From Hepsetus odoe (taxonomy: Eukaryota; Chordata; Actinopteri; Characiformes; Hepsetidae), in NCBI GenBank assembly GCA_017165825.1, contig CM029370.1, positions 22,698,186-22,762,185 on the forward strand: a DNA stretch of 64,000 nt, given 5' to 3'. The position numbers and the translations under genes were made by a program. This document shows positions 10,033 through 24,390 of the stretch, piece by piece. The notes beneath the pieces were generated by a model. That model searched no databases, was not told the DNA's origin, and saw only the letters and a program-made list of their open reading frames with translations. Position 1 is the first letter of the stretch, and each line of letters begins with the position of its first letter.

Positions 10033-13000
10033 AAAACAATAAATTCCATGAAACAGTATTTTTCCATTTAGCTATTTTGGCCAAACCAGCAGTGATGCAG
10101 AATATTTTATTTATGAATAAAGAATGCATTTGAACCCTTTCTGTCTAGTGTTTTAGTTTTCTTGCTTTCTAGAATTCCACTGGTAAAGCTTGGCAAAGCT
10201 TGGTAAAGACAGGGTCTAAAGAAGTGCATCTTGGCACTTGACAAGGCCTGTCTTCTGCTAACATTACCAGGCCACTCAGTATGTCCAGACTCAAGCACTT
10301 GTAAATATTTTGTTTGCAAGCAAGCTACCTCAAAAATCCCTCCTTGCACTGGCTCATAGTGAAACAAAATAAATATACAAGCAGGGCTTAAACACACACA
10401 TCCAAGGTATTCCAGTTATCTAACCCTTAAGTTGATTAGAGTGCTTACAAATTCACACGAGCATACAAAACCCAATGCATTCTTTCTCTTGATGACAAAC
10501 AGTTACGCATCTCACAAATGCTAGCCTGTGGGCCTACATTGGTACAGGTTCTAAACATGTCTCGACAACTCATGAAGATTTAATGGTTTGTTGGATCGCA
10601 TGCCTGCACCTCTCAATGAAGCCTTAATAGTAATATATCTGCCAAGTACCTTGAGAAGCTGCAGAATCTCATGTTACATAACAGATATGTTGCTGTATGA
10701 GTCCGGTAAAAGCAGTAGATTGAGCATATAGAGCTAAAGAAAATAAACAGAATGATGCACGACACAGCAATCCTTGGTACTCTGTAAAGAGGAGTTTTAA
10801 AGTGGCATGTTTGCATTATGGATCTCCATCAGAGAGTATTTATGTATTTGATTTAGAGAGAAACTGAACCAAATTTGTGTATTCTCCCTCTTTACTTTTC
10901 TTTGAAAAGTAAAATCATTAACTTTGACAGATGTCTTATGATCTTAGGTTACTCCAGTTCAATCCATGGTAACATTTTAAACATCATCCTAAGGTCTGGA
11001 CAATTCAACCCATGAAACTGTCGGGGCTGCGTCTTGTGTGTATATAGCTCCAGCCTCAGGCATCAACACAGCCAACTGTCCAAAATTATGTTTCTCCTTA
11101 ACGGAACTGAGCAAGAGTGGAACATTCCAGCCCGCCAGACTGAAAGGTGAGAGAGCGTGAGTAATAAACACACTATATCACGTGTCCCCATCCTTCCTTC
11201 TCTTAACTGAGAGTGCTGCAGAGAGACCAGTGGGAAATCGACCCCTTTAGAAAAGCATACTGTATGAACAACGGAGGGCATCCCTGTTGAATGAACAACT
11301 GCTTTCCAGTACATCACGTGGTCTGTTCCTCAGTCCATAATTATACAGCTGTTTGTTGTGTATCCAATGTAGCAACTTGCATAGTGTTGTAATAAAGATA
11401 GGTAAAGAAGGTGAAACTGAGCCAAAGCCTAGACCTGGACAAATCGAGGCAAGACCAAGAATGGAGGAAGGCATTTTATAGCGATGACAACAAAAAGACC
11501 CAAAGTCCATTTGTCATTGCTATCTTATTTGTCATATATGCTTGATGCCAATAAATTAGGTCAGCTATCTCTGAAGCTCTCTGCAGAAGAAGTGTGGGTT
11601 GAAGAGAAGCTCGGTCTTCAGAACTTTTCAAGGAGGCCATAAAGCAAACTCGAGAGCCGACCTTCAGTCTATGTTTGCGCAAGTGATCAAAAGTAATAGC
11701 TAATAGTTTATGTTGCTAATCCATGGTGAACATGATTAAATCCCATTTTTTGAGTGGACCCATCTTGTGTGGAGTGACTTGGACACTATAAGAAAACCCC
11801 TAAAGAGATCATGTTGTATTGTTATGGAAGATATATCAGTGTCTATTTTTAAGTTAGTATCTAATAAAGGATGAAATGTACATGTCTTTAAGATAACCTG
11901 TAGAAAGTCAGAACAATGAACTAATCTGATAAAGGAATGATCAATAGTTTCTCTCTCTTGAATTGGGCAAAATGGGAACTTGAGCTAACCCTAACCCTCA
12001 TTTCCCACTACGATTAGCGGCTTTATTGCTGCATTCTTGCACCCGTTTAACCTTCTTCTGTCTGACATGAATCATGGAAAAAAATATTATCAGACCCCAA
12101 TTCTCTCTGCCTTCCTGTTATTTGGAACATTCCATGAATAGCCTTTGACTGTATCAGCCCTGCTAATGAGCACCCTGTGCAAACTTGCCATCTCTTTGAA
12201 GTTAACAATATTCAGAAACGCTGAATGATGATGCTGCCATTGCTGTTGTAATGGCATCAGACCAAGCTTTAGGAATTTAGATGATGGCAGAAGGAAATAA
12301 TGTTTTTTGAAAAGATTTATGGAAAAGATGATTTCACAGAGTAGAAGAAAGGGCCACCTAAAGTGAACTACAGGATTCTCACTACCTTACTTCCCCTCAG
12401 CTCAGCATGTCACTTCCTCCTCTGGCGACATGTGGCCTGCAGGAGAAATAATCCTGCAGAGGTGGTCCATCACTCACCTACATGAGTTCTCATTTTCAAT
12501 GCATGTTATATCCTGTCAGGATATGTTGTTTCTCTTGATCACTTATCTTTTGGCTCTAAAGCAACTCAAAAGCAATGGAATTAAAATGGCAGAATAAAAA
12601 ACAAATGAAATGATTCCCTGTTGTGAAACTGATGCAACAGTTATAGTTCAAGAACCGATATTTGATTCTTGTGCACAATTTTATACAAGACACATTCTCA
12701 TGTGTCTCACATATAGTCTTTATACAGTCACGTGGAAAAGTTTAACACCTCTGGAAAATGATTTATTCTACTTATTTCATGGGTGGAAATATAGGTTTCT
12801 ATAAGTCACTAATTACTAACATTTGTATATATATTGCTAAAATGAAATATAACTACTGGTGATGTCTTCACCGTTAAAATGGATTATAATAACTATAAAA
12901 CATGTTGAAAATGTAGTTAAATTAATAAACATGCCTATTTAGATGTACTTTAATCCAGCTCAAACTGTGAATACATGTACAAATCTACACATCCATTATA

Positions 13001-14848
13001 GAGTGTGTGATTTTCACATAACATAAGAAAAAGAAAAAATTATGCATGAGCCTTATTTCCCCAGAACACACGTAGAGTTGTGTGCGAAAGTGTGTTCTCT
13101 GGTGTGTGTGTGTACTTGATTTCACTTTTTCACAAAAGAAAATAAATAACCATGCAAAATGTAACATTTTGTAGCTTTGTATATGATCTAAATGATCTGA
13201 GATTTGTTTAGATCTAATATGTCTACTTTAATAAAAAACAACAGTAAAGTTCAGGACACATTGATTAAAATTCACATCGATTATTCAACCACATCTTATT
13301 CACAAACCTTCACAGCACTAAAGACAGAAAAGATCAAAGAAAAAATGAAAGCAAACTCACCACCACTTTCAACAAAACTTCCAACTTCAGTCCTGAGTGA
13401 TGTCTGCTGGTAGCCTCAGAAACCATGCTTCTTTAAAAGATCTCCACTTGCTCCTCACGTGTACTACATGAGAACATATTCAGCATTTCCAAGAAAATTA
13501 TGAAAACATCTTACCAAGAGTGATTCCAAGCTGAACCTCAAGAGTAACATTGTGTTTTTACGTATTACATCGATTTTGGTTGGGCTTTATTTATCCACAC
13601 CAAAGTAAATTATAAAAAAGGTGCCTTTCACTATTGGCAGCATTCAAGTTTTTCAGTGCTCAGCAGGCACGCATGCCATAACTGTTACATAAATAAAACT
13701 CTTCATCAGGGAGACCCCGTCATTCACAGTGCAGTCAATATAACTCAAGAGAAATGCTATCAGACTCCCACTGAGCTTCTTTTTTTTTGCATCTGAAAAA
13801 TTAGCATTTGGTCTGAACCTCAAGTCTCCTTCATCCATTATGGTCTCTGTGATCAAACCCAACATACTGAATTGTATATTAGCAAAAAAAAAAAAAAAAA
13901 AAAAAAAGGAAGCTGGAGTGAAACAAAAAGCTTAAACCTAACCATTCCAGTGAAATAAACTTTGATGCCAAATGATGTTTAAGAAAACACTGGGTGCAGA
14001 CAGCTGTAATGTGACCAGGGAGGAAATCTGCTGTGTCCAGCCACGTGCCTCTGGAACTGCTTTGGCTTAGCCAGTCCTCAGGGCTCTGTGGTAAGTCCAG
14101 ACGCAGTGGTCAGTGTTTTCACTTTTTTCAGTTACCACTGGGACTTCTGCTTGAATCATCAATCATGAATGTAAAACACATTAAGACTCCAGTGAGACAG
14201 TTTTATTTTATATCATGGACTACTTTATGGTTGAAGCTGAGGGCTGAGGATAAGTTCGCAACACGATGAAACATGAGAGAGACTCTTTCTCTCAGAATCT
14301 CTTGGAGGTGATGTAATAAGTGAGAAGATTAGAGGAAATATTGTCATGCCTAAATGAATGTGCAGTCGAGTGTTCAGGTGAAAAGAGAACCTGCCAAAAC
14401 CATGCCTCTCAAGACTCGTGGATGGTAATGAGGATTGGTACAGTAATTTCAAATACTAATCCAGCACTGAGTTTGGCCTTTTAAAACAAAACTCTGGAAG
14501 TTGCAAGCCTTCTGGAAGTTGTTCAAGCCCAAAAAATTATATCCCACTGAATTATGGCCATTTTCTGTCAAGAAAGGCTTTGGTGGTAGCAAACATGTAT
14601 CACTTTCTTACCTCACTTTAGAAAACTGTTAAATACATTAGTGGCAGATTCTAAGACACATATTATGCCTATTACACCTATGTCTACATGAAACACACAC
14701 TCTCCAACAGACCCCTTCTCACCTGTTGGCAGAAAAGCTTTAGTCTGAAGCTTCATTAACTCCCATCTATAAAGAGCCTAGAAGAAGGAAAACAAACAGT
14801 TCAAGGTTCTTCATTGGTTCCTGGCTTGAATGCATCATTCAGTTATTA
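10033..14848. other. Non-coding interval, nothing recognised
   Basis: About 4.8 kb of AT-rich sequence. Open frames are below 100 codons and carry no domain or conserved-looking motif. A poly(A) run lies at about 13885-13907 and a short TG repeat at about 13098-13111. No RNA gene is seen until the tRNA-like copy at 14849. Confidence 0.5.
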
Positions 14849-14919
14849 GCATTGGTGGTTCAGTGGTAGAATTGTCGCCTGCCACGCGGGAGACCCAGGT
14901 CCGATTCCCAGCCAATGCA
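14849..14919 (+). pseudogene. tRNA-Gly (GCC anticodon), degenerate copy
   Basis: 71-nt sequence with the tRNA-Gly acceptor pair GCATTGG / CCAATGC and discriminator A, A box TGGTTCAGTGGTAGAA, and anticodon arm TCGCCTGCCACGCGGGA with GCC in the loop. The T arm is damaged: CCAGG faces CCCAG with two mismatches, and the conserved TTCGA is TCCGA. Both stem changes look like CpG decay (CG to CA). The promoter boxes are largely intact, so it might still be transcribed, but a functional tRNA is unlikely. A family B SINE begins 14 nt downstream. Confidence 0.75.
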
Positions 14920-14933
14920 TTGCTCTAGTATTT

Positions 14934-15176
14934 GGGGCAGCGATGGTCTAGTGGTTAGGGCGTTGCCCCCGCATTGGAAGATCGTGGGTTTGATTCCCCA
15001 CCAGTTGGTTGCCCTGAGGTACCCTTGAGCAAGGTACTGTCCCCGTCACTGCTCCCCGGGTGCTTTCAATTGCTGCATGGTGTTTGCATGGGTTAAATGC
15101 AGAGGTCCAATTTTGTTGTGGTGTGCTGTGCTGTGACCTCGCAATGACAAGGGTTGTCACTTTCACTTTTTCACTT
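14934..15176 (+). mobile_element. SINE family B, near full length
   Basis: The best plus-strand copy. The head GGGGCAGCGATGGTCTAGTGG resembles a tRNA A box, followed by GTGGGTTTGATTCCCC (B box), TTGCCCTGAGGTACCCTTGA, CACTGCTCCCCGGGTGCTTT and GCATGGGTTAAATGCAGAGG. The 3' end is GACAAGGGTTGTCACTTTCA. It serves as the local reference for the family. Confidence 0.85.
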
Positions 15177-18100
15177 CCCTTTCATAAAGAAATACACATG
15201 TATTGTATTCCTATATATTCTGAGGTCCTTGTACATTAAACATTTCTCACTTAATCATTTCAAATAAGGAAATAGTTCCTTTAAGACCCAATGTCCTTCT
15301 CCTTCATGTGTACTTATGAGTGTAGTAGTTTAATTAAATAAATAATTGATTAAACTCAATAAAGGTACTGGCCCTTTAAGAAATTAACTAATGATAGGTT
15401 ATTTAAGTAAACACTAGTTGTTCTTCTATGTCAATGCTCTAATGTTAATAAAAAGTTTATAAAAGTGTATCTCTGAACTGAGTTAAATATATTAAATGAG
15501 ACCATAAAACTGTCCTTTACACATTTCCAATCAATACAGAAACACTTCAAGAAAAGTATGCCAATCACTCCTTTAAATTTCATGTCTTTGGAGCTCATTC
15601 AGTCCTCCCTGTAAATCTCCTTGAAGATAAATCACCGCTCGACTGCCTCTTACATCTGTCCTGTCAGGCAGGCTTGAAGATTACAAAAATGTGTATCAGT
15701 GATTCTGAGAGTGGTGTCATCACAGGTCCCAGGATGGACCCTCAGGGTAGTGTACCCCGACAGTCAGCACTGCAGATAATCATTAGAGCGGTGAAAATGT
15801 TCAGGAAAATGCCTGACAGCGCACTGGATGGGTTCATACCTGAGTCACTCTCATGTTTACAGTAATGTGAGTAAGCCTGCCGTCTCACCTGCTCTTACTG
15901 CTCTTGCAGACCATGTCTGTGCCCACTTTCAGAGTAACAGGAATTATTAAAGAAAAAAGTATTTGGACACCGGTTCAAGTTTTTTCAGCTAACTCCTAAG
16001 AAATAGGTTTCACACACTGTGAAGTAAAGCTGCTTTGTTAAAAATAACTTAATTGTGTAAGCTTACAAAATTTAAGACTCTAATTCCTGCACAGGGATCA
16101 ATTAGGTTTTTTCATACTTGGTGGACAGATGATATGTGCCAGTTCCAAATCTAAAGTATAGAGGAGGAGCAATAATTATCTGAGGCTGTTTTTCATGGCT
16201 TGGACTGGGTCCCATTACATATTGTACACTGACATTCTAGAGAACTGTGAATGTCCAACTCTGTGGCGACTGAAGTTTCTTTCTTGTTTCTGCATGTCAA
16301 AGTGAGCTACATGTACAAATGGTTGGATGAGTTTCAAAGAACATAAGTGGCATGCACTGAGCTCTGACCTCAGCCCATTCAGCCCCTTTTGTATGAATTT
16401 GTATTTTGATTGCCCATCCTTATGGTTAAATGGAATTGAGTCCCTGCAGTCATGTTTGAAAATCTAGTCAGAAACCTTTCCAGAACAGTAATGGCTGGAG
16501 ACAAACTCTGTATTAAGCTTGGGTTAATATGTTCTAGTCATAATAATATAACACAGATGTTATGCAAGGTTGACATACTGCCTGACCACTGCAACATGCA
16601 AAATTTGCTTTTACCATATTACTACTTAAGTAACACCTTCAGCAACAAATTATGAAAGTCATTATGTGTCAACAGAAATCTTATAAGATGGTTATACAGA
16701 AAATTCTTGAGCAACACCCAGAGAAGGCAAGACTTTACAGTCAACATATCTCAGCAGAAGTATTAAAGAAGTGTCTACTTATGCCCATTGCCTTGCTTAT
16801 CGATTCATTACTTTAAGTCTGCCAGTCGCTATGCCTGTTTCTGATGCTAAATTCCTGAAGTATGACTCTTAATGCACCAAAGAAGGTCATAATGTACCAA
16901 AACCTCAAAAAGGCGGAATCAGACAAGTCAAACTCTGCAATCAAACACGGATTGACAGGCTCATTAAAATGGTAAAACACTTAAAGCTGACTTGTTCTGA
17001 CAAGTAAAAGTTGATGACTAATATTTTTGCACAGAATTGTTTGCCACGGTTTTAAAATGAAACCACTGATCACAGCCTGGAGCCTTTATTTCCTTTAACG
17101 GCACCTGTGCACTTTTTTGCTGGATTCTTAGCCTGGTCAGGCAGAAAGTCCTTTGAGCCGGACATGTTATATAATTCTGGGAGAGTCCAATGGCTTAGAT
17201 ATGGAACAGGTTTGCGATGGAGATGAATGCTCACGGGTCACGGGTCAACAGCAAAGGCATTTAAGGGTGAGTGAGTAAAGAATGGACTTTAAAAAGTGCT
17301 AGAGATGATAAAGGCCTAAGTTCAGGTTCAGTGAGTTCAGTTAAACAACAGGTCAACAGGCTCCATTGGTGCAAAACCCCATTTCAGTTATGCAATGAAG
17401 TGGCCATTTCACAACTTGATCCTGTTGTCTGGAGGGCTTGAGGCTTCTGTTTACTATTAGACTACATTTTTAACAGCATTAGAAGAAGGGGTGAGATGGG
17501 GGGTGGGGGGTATGTGTCAATCTCTTTCTCTACCTTGTGAAATTATCTTTCTATTCATTTGGTCATTCCCTACAAATAATAAGCATGCTGTTCCTCCCCA
17601 TTACCTTCTGCCTCTATTAGAGCAGTTATAAAATCCTTAGGTAAGTCTTTCCACTCCTTTGAACATACATCCCTGTCCTTTACCTCACTCTAGCAAAAGG
17701 CACCGCTATGTTCTCAGTGCAGTCTAATTTTTATTTTCACTAAGTTTAACATTAGCCTCTACAAATCATGCAATGGAACTGACATGTATGATAAAAAGGC
17801 CAGACCTCCCACAGCTGGCCTCCTTCTTTTTAAATTAGGAAGGTCGCTGAGTAGGACTGAAATAACCAAACATGAATTATGACTGGACAATACCACATAA
17901 AATATTTTGGATTTAAGTACCACACATGATAGTGGCATTAATTGTATTTTTTTCGGGTTATTTTAGATTTTAACAAAAAGGAACAGGTCTGTATCACATG
18001 ACAAATGAAGCAAAAACTAATTAAATTACCACCATCACTTTCCCTTCGGTGTGAATGTACCTGCCATTGTACTGTTTTCAGTAGAACAACCTGCAGACCC

Positions 18101-21100
18101 CTGAGACAGTGACTGGGAGAAGGGTGGGAAGCAGTGCGGGAATTCCCAGCAACTGTTTAGTGGTAACAAACACCCATTTCAGTGTCTCTGGCACCCATAC
18201 AATATACACCTTCAGTAAAGAACGAACAGACAGCAGACATTCCTAGAATACCTGCCTATGCCAGCAGATGCTCATTCAGTGTCCGAGAGTAGTTTTTTTT
18301 CCCCTCAGTGCCCTTATCCTTTCCACTGGCAGAAGGCTCAGCTCTCCCCTCTGATAGCTATCTTGTGTTTGTTTCCACTGCTGTTTTTCATCTGCTACTC
18401 AGTATACATAAAAAAAAAAACCACACACAACAATGAGAGCACTTATTCATCGAGCTGGCTGAGACACATGCGGACCACATGCCCAGCTTTTTGCTCCCCC
18501 TGTGTGTAACTTATGGGTGCAGCACTCTAGCCTCTAATCGCTTCCTAAATGAGCTCAAATACAGAATCTCAGAATCTTGCTGTTACTGTTATATAAATAT
18601 TAGTGTTATGCTAAACAGAGAACATTCTAACAAAGCCTTTCTCACCCACGGAAAGGAAGGATTTGGATTAAAGTGCCACCATCTCTATATAAAGTCTGAA
18701 GAAAGGGATAAACAAATACGTAAAAATTAAATATTATCCATGGTTCAAGGTTTTGATGTGCAGTTCTAGAGCAAAAAAAAAAAACCTATGCACATTTTGT
18801 GGAGGTTCTTTCAACTAGAATAGTTGTTTACACTTACAGACATCATTTACAAAAGAGCCATCCACTGAAAGGGCTTTTAGTGAACTGAAAGTGGTCAGGC
18901 ATGTGAATCGATAGATCCAGGGGGTCTGGAGTCTTTGACCTTCTGCCCTCAGACTGTGTGCCCTCTTGATCAGTGTGTGGAGCTTTTATATGGACCTTCT
19001 TCAAGATCCATCTCAGTGAGAGGTATAGATCCTTATGGGTTGGCTTGAGCTTGAAAAATTTGAAATTGAAAAAAAAGCATTTTAAATACTAGGTTTTCTT
19101 TCTTAAACTTTAGATTCTTTTTTTCTTCAAATTTAGGTTGACCATAAGTCCGGTTATTTTTCAAGAGGGCTGGTGTGGCAGATTTTCACATGATTTCACT
19201 TGCTTAGTCACTTTTTTTTTAAAACAACTCAACGTGTGTGATCCTGCTCCTTTGGAATGAAAACCCCACCATCCTTTTGCAACCCTGTCCTATTGCATTG
19301 CTTCAAGGAATCATTTTTGGCACCTTCATTTATATGGGTGAAGATAATTATTAAACTGTGCATCAGAACTCACAAGTTCCACAAAACTGCAAAAAAAAAG
19401 AAACAAATACATTTTTTTTTGTCATTAGTGCAAGAAATAACCCACAAATGGCAGGTAGAGATACAGTTTGTGTATTGCACATAGCAGCTACATAATTATT
19501 AACTTACCAGTTCAACTTCAGGTTCATTTGTAACATTTGTAAGCAAAATCTTAATATTTTTATGCCCAACTTATCTTCTTCTGTTGTATTCTCCATTCAC
19601 TGTAGTGCCTGTCTTTTTAAATTAAATAGTTAGACTTTAATGTGAGATACGGCTCGTGATGGTACTGTATTTGTTTTCAGGCTGCCATGTCAACAGCCAC
19701 ATTTTTACAAGCCTACTGTTAGCGGTGCACTGCAAGTTTGAGCAGCACTGGCTGAATTTGAAAATATGCTGAAAACTCAGTTCAGAATGTTCTTTTAGCA
19801 TGTGTGAAAAATGCCCATCATCAAAAGGAGAAGAAAAGAACTAGCACTACTCCAAATTCCTGCTAAATGGCATGTAGAAGAAGATGTTTAGGCCTAATGA
19901 TGTGTGGTCTGCACTGGTGTGTTTACTTGGACACGGTTCATTTCATGCAGTTTTTCCCTCCAGCTACAACAGTCATATTTCATCTCTGACCTAAGAAGCC
20001 AGACGTCCAGTGAACGATCTGTGCAGAAATATCCATATCAAATGATCAAAAGCCACAAACAAGAAATACCAGGAACAGGACAGTTATTCCCTCAAAAATA
20101 TTAGCCAGATGGTGCACACATGCATGGGGTTACGTATCTCTCAATAAGGTGTCCAACCAACGTAAGGTAATCTGAAGCTGTCCACAACACTGCAATACTA
20201 AGTGACAAACCCTGAATGGCAATTCAAGATGTTGGACAGAAGCAGAGGAAACTGTTAAGCTGGGGGATTCAGTTCAATGGAATTTGATTTTAGAAGGTTA
20301 TTAGCCGTTTGTATATATGAACACTCCCACAGCACAGGGGTTGCAATGCATCAGTAGTAGTGCTTATTTCTAAAGATTGCAGACACCTCAGACCAAGTCT
20401 GGCACTGAACACCTCCTGAATCTTGTGTTATGGTTATGAAAACTGGCACATGATGAAATGCTTGGTGTCTGATGATGACAGGTTCTCCTCTAAGCAGATC
20501 TTTGTTGGGAATTTAAGCCTATTTAAGCTTTAAACTTCAAAGATTAAAAGCCCCCATATTTATCACTGGTATCACATTTCTTTTACAATGATTCACCATT
20601 GTTTAATAATTTGCTCTTTATTTTGTGATAAAGAAGCAAATTTATAAAACCCTTTTACATCCTCTCACAGGCTTTGGCTCAGAATCAATATACATTCCAC
20701 TGACATGGAGAGGAAAGCTTTTTTTCAGTATCTATAGGCTTAACAGCCTAAAACTCAAAACTCTGATTATGAAAAACCCAAATAGCAAGGGAAACGTCTT
20801 ACAGACGAGAGGTTAGATAACAGATATGCTGGTTTGGAACAGGTGATATGGGTATGTGAAAAGATGCAGGGAAAGGATGCTGTGAGTGAGGAAGGAAGTC
20901 TGCAGAATAAAGGCATGAAGGAAGTCATGCTTCATAGAAAAGAGCCTTGCAAAGGATCCTGACACTGCCCCCCACTTAGAAGTCCTCAATCGCCCCTAAA
21001 CTCTGTAACATTTTCAAATAGATCAGTGCTCAAAATATAATTGAAAACCAAGCAGTTCCAGCTAAGTGAATAACAAACAGCTAACCAGAAGTTGAAGTTT

Positions 21101-22224
21101 TCAGAATTAGGCATTTATTTACTGACACATCATCTAACCCTCAAAAATGCTGTAGAATGTAAACGGTGTGTTGCCCTTGGAAAAACAAAATTATATTCAT
21201 TGAAGGTTTAAAGTCCAAAATCAGGGGTTCTAAACTCTATTCCTAGGTGGCCAGTTTTCAGCACACTTTGGTGGTTTCTAAACACATTAGTAATCATAAA
21301 TGACATAATATGAATATAAATCAGACAGGATCCTTTGCAGAGATAAACAGCAGTGTCTGCTGAACCTGTAGTGGCCTTGAATGAACCACAGGTAGTTTAG
21401 TGTAAGCAAATTCATGCAATGTTATAACATCAAAGGAAGTAGAAGCCTATACAGCTTTTGTGATGTAAATCCTGCTAAGACCCATACAAACATGATGGGT
21501 CCTTGAGTTAATAAATATCTTTTCAAACCTGACATCTCAGCCATTTATGACTCTGCAGAGCCTTTGAGTCAGTGTAAACCTACATTCAACAACACAGTTT
21601 GATGTCTTGTTGTATATGCAAATTTTTTTTTTTCAGAGGAGAAATGCACCTTTTCATAGCCTAATGTATTATAGTAGATCAGCCAAATAGTCTGTTTGTT
21701 TTTTTCATACACCACACCAGAAAGCCCAGAGGGAAAAGAAAAGACATCAAACATCATCCAAATGTGAGATGAAATTAACACAAACAAAGCCAGAACAGTG
21801 CATGTTGAAGGTTAATGATTTTGTCCTATGGTGTTGGTTTGTGTATGTGCTTTGGCGTGTATGTGCACAGGCCTGCCCTGTTAAAATAGATAGGCTAGAT
21901 AGAGTTTGGCTTTCAGTGGAGTATCTACCTTTATGACTAGGAGCAAATCTAAAGAACAAAGTGCCTTCACACGCCAGCTGTCAGAAGGTTACTTAAACAA
22001 TCATATAATGCCTCACAGTAATGTAAACACTTGATTTATGCTGGACAGTAGTAAAGCTTGCTGCATCATCAACCTGAATCTGGAAACAATCATTGTAGCT
22101 AAAAGGTTGAAGGAATAACAAAATGAACATAGGCTGAATATGAACCTTTAATGAGACGTTTGATGATACGCACATAAAAGTAAATTTGAGAAAACCAAAA
22201 GGGTGTATTTTACACATTTCTATT
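15177..22224. other. Non-coding interval, nothing recognised
   Basis: About 7 kb without a recognisable gene or well-preserved mobile element. It has AT-rich sequence and short homopolymer runs (for example 18409-18420 and 18773-18783). Open frames do not exceed about 83 codons, and none shows a domain or consistent splice bracketing. Confidence 0.5.
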
Positions 22225-22605
22225 GGGCAGCCTAGTGGTTAGGGAGACCAGTAAGTTGCCCTGAGGTATGAGCAAGGTATTGCCCCTGTAGGGTGGTGGT
22301 GGTCCAGTGGTAGGGTACTTGCCTACAGGCCTATGGCTCAAGAGGTCCCAGGTTCAAATCCCACCTCTGGCACTGGTACTGGGTCCATGAGCAAGACCCT
22401 TAACCCTGAGTGTCTCCAGGGGGACTGTCCCTGTAATCAGGACATGGAAGTTGCTCTGGATAAGAGCGTCTGCTAAATGCTGTAAATGTAAATGTCACTA
22501 CTCCCTGTGTGCTTTCAAAAGCTGCCCCCTGCTGCATGTGTGTGTTTGTATGGGTAAAATGCAGAGGTGTAATTTTGTGCTGTGTATGAAGAATGATCAC
22601 TTTCA
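22225..22605 (+). mobile_element. SINE family B interrupted by a family A SINE
   Basis: The head half (22225-22290: GGGCAGCCTAGTGGTTAGGG...GGTATTGCCCCTGTA) and the tail half (22496-22605: CACTACTCCCTGTGTGCTTT...ATCACTTTCACGTCA) are the two parts of one family B copy. They are separated by a complete family A element. Confidence 0.8.
22291..22495 (+). mobile_element. SINE family A, full length, nested in family B
   Basis: The head has A box TGGTCCAGTGGTAGGGT and a perfect GGTTCAAATCC B box. The body ends in GGGGGACTGTCCCTGTAATC and the tail holds GCTCT-GGATA-AGAGC (22453-22467), a five-pair stem with a GGATA loop. It ends in TGTAAATGTAAATGT. The intact Pol III boxes and the LINE-type tail make it the best family A copy here. 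Confidence 0.85.
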
Positions 22606-24268
22606 CGTCACCTTAGTAAATGGGAAAAACAAAACTTCAGCAAATAAAGTGAATTTAAGGCCAAAAACAATGAGCACAGCCAGCTCTATTTTTTAAATTC
22701 AGTCTAGGCAATCCTTAACAACAACTCTTGAACGATCTTAACAAGTAATTTTCATTTCAAAGGAAAACAAAAAGATACTAAAATGCTTTTAAGGTCATTG
22801 CCATTTTCAAGGCCTGGTATGTACTGTACTCGTCCATGCCAACATGTTCTCACCATATCTTTGCTGTTTCTTTGGATTTTTCTGCATGTCAGGGCAATCT
22901 ATTTAAGTTATTTTCCTTGGGAAGTGAGTCAGAGGAATTATTTCAAGCTATCGGAAGACATTGTTACAAGAGATAGCTTGCATGTTTGACATTGCGTGTG
23001 TTGTCTGGGGCAGCAGTAGATAGTGTAGACGGGTCCACTCAGCTTCAGTCCTTCAACAAACAGCAGATGTTTTAGGGACAGAGAAAAAAAGAAATATTCT
23101 CTGGGATCCTTTTCTAGGCTCTCACTTTAAAAATTGTTATGATGTAGCCTATATACTCAGACTCATTTGCAGTTATTCTCTTGACCTTCTTACTCTGAGG
23201 ACGGAGCGGGTAGTGCTGGACCAATCCCAGAGCACATTGGGAGAAAGGCATTCTGGACAGTCCATCACAGAGCCTCAACATTACATGTCAATTTTTTCTT
23301 CTTAAAACCTGCACATGCTGCTATTTTATCACTTCAGTCTCTGTTGTGTTTAGTTTTTCTTTACCCAGTTAAGGTGTTACATCCATGCCCACTATGAAGA
23401 CAATTGAATGCTTTCCTTCCTGAAACAGAAAGTGATGCCAAGCCTAAAAGAGGAACATTTTAGGTCACTTACCATGTATTTCATCACTTGCAGCAAGAAG
23501 TCCAAAACTGCCCAGTGCAATGCAAGATAGACAGGGAAACCTTGGGTAACCATTGGGAATCTAAAGTGATCACATGGAAAAGAGCCATATTCTGGACTTT
23601 CCTGGCAAGGTCAAAGGCAACACAAAAAGTAGGGGCACTGTTCTTGGTAAAGAATAACTGCAGTCGTAAAATTCCCTGTCATTAATAGGGACCTATGTTC
23701 CAACTTAGACACATTCCAATAAAGGGTATCCTAGAAAAAGCCTGGCAAATGTTAAAGTTGCACACTTCTTAGAAGTCAAGCAGTCCCCTTCCTGACATAG
23801 TGGCCTTGTTAAAGACCTCAGCAAATCTTCATTGGCAATTGCTTTGAAAGTGTTCTAAGAGTGGTTGTTATGTCTCAGGAAACTTCACAACAAGGGGTGG
23901 GTGTTCAAGTCTGAAATTCAGCTGAGGTTAAAACTAATAGCAACTTTTCTCAGTGAGACTTCAATGATAAAATGATCCATTTGAAGATTAAAGATTTTGT
24001 TCTTGCATGGTGAACCACTATTACAAGAGGAATATGCCATAAGAGCTCTGGTATTGTAGAGCATGAGAACAGTAGAGTTTGCCAGGATGGGGGCTAGTAA
24101 TCAGTAAATTTTCCCCAGCCTGATTTCTTCTATTTCTTCTTTTTTCCACATTTAATTAATTTAATTTCCATATTTAAATAATCAAGTAAGATGTAATATA
24201 CATATTTTGACTATGGGACAAAAGTTATTCAACATCTGTGGGCCTGGTGTGAAGAAATACCATTACCA
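22606..24268. other. Non-coding interval, nothing recognised
   Basis: No gene found. A weak fragment at about 23210-23285 (GACGGAGCGGG, GGACAGTCCATCACAGAG) may be a remnant of the 'clinical-style' fish repeat seen better at 38210-38480. Confidence 0.45.
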
Positions 24269-24390
24269 GGAGCAGTGAACTGACAGGGACAGCACCTTGG
24301 TCAAGGGTACCTCAGGGCAACCCACTGGGAAGGGGTTCGAACCCAGCATCTTACCTAACCTGGGCCCTAACCACTAGGCCACCGCTGCCC
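24269..24390 (-). mobile_element. SINE family B fragment (head half)
   Basis: The minus strand shows GGGCAGCGGTGGCCTAGTGG, GGTTCGAACCCC, GTTGCCCTGAGGTACCCTTG and CAAGGTGCTGTCCCTGTCAG. The 3' body is absent. Confidence 0.7.

Noticed and set aside
14934..15020. Possible functional tRNA
   Set aside because: This is the tRNA-like head of a family B SINE; the acceptor stem and anticodon arm do not close.
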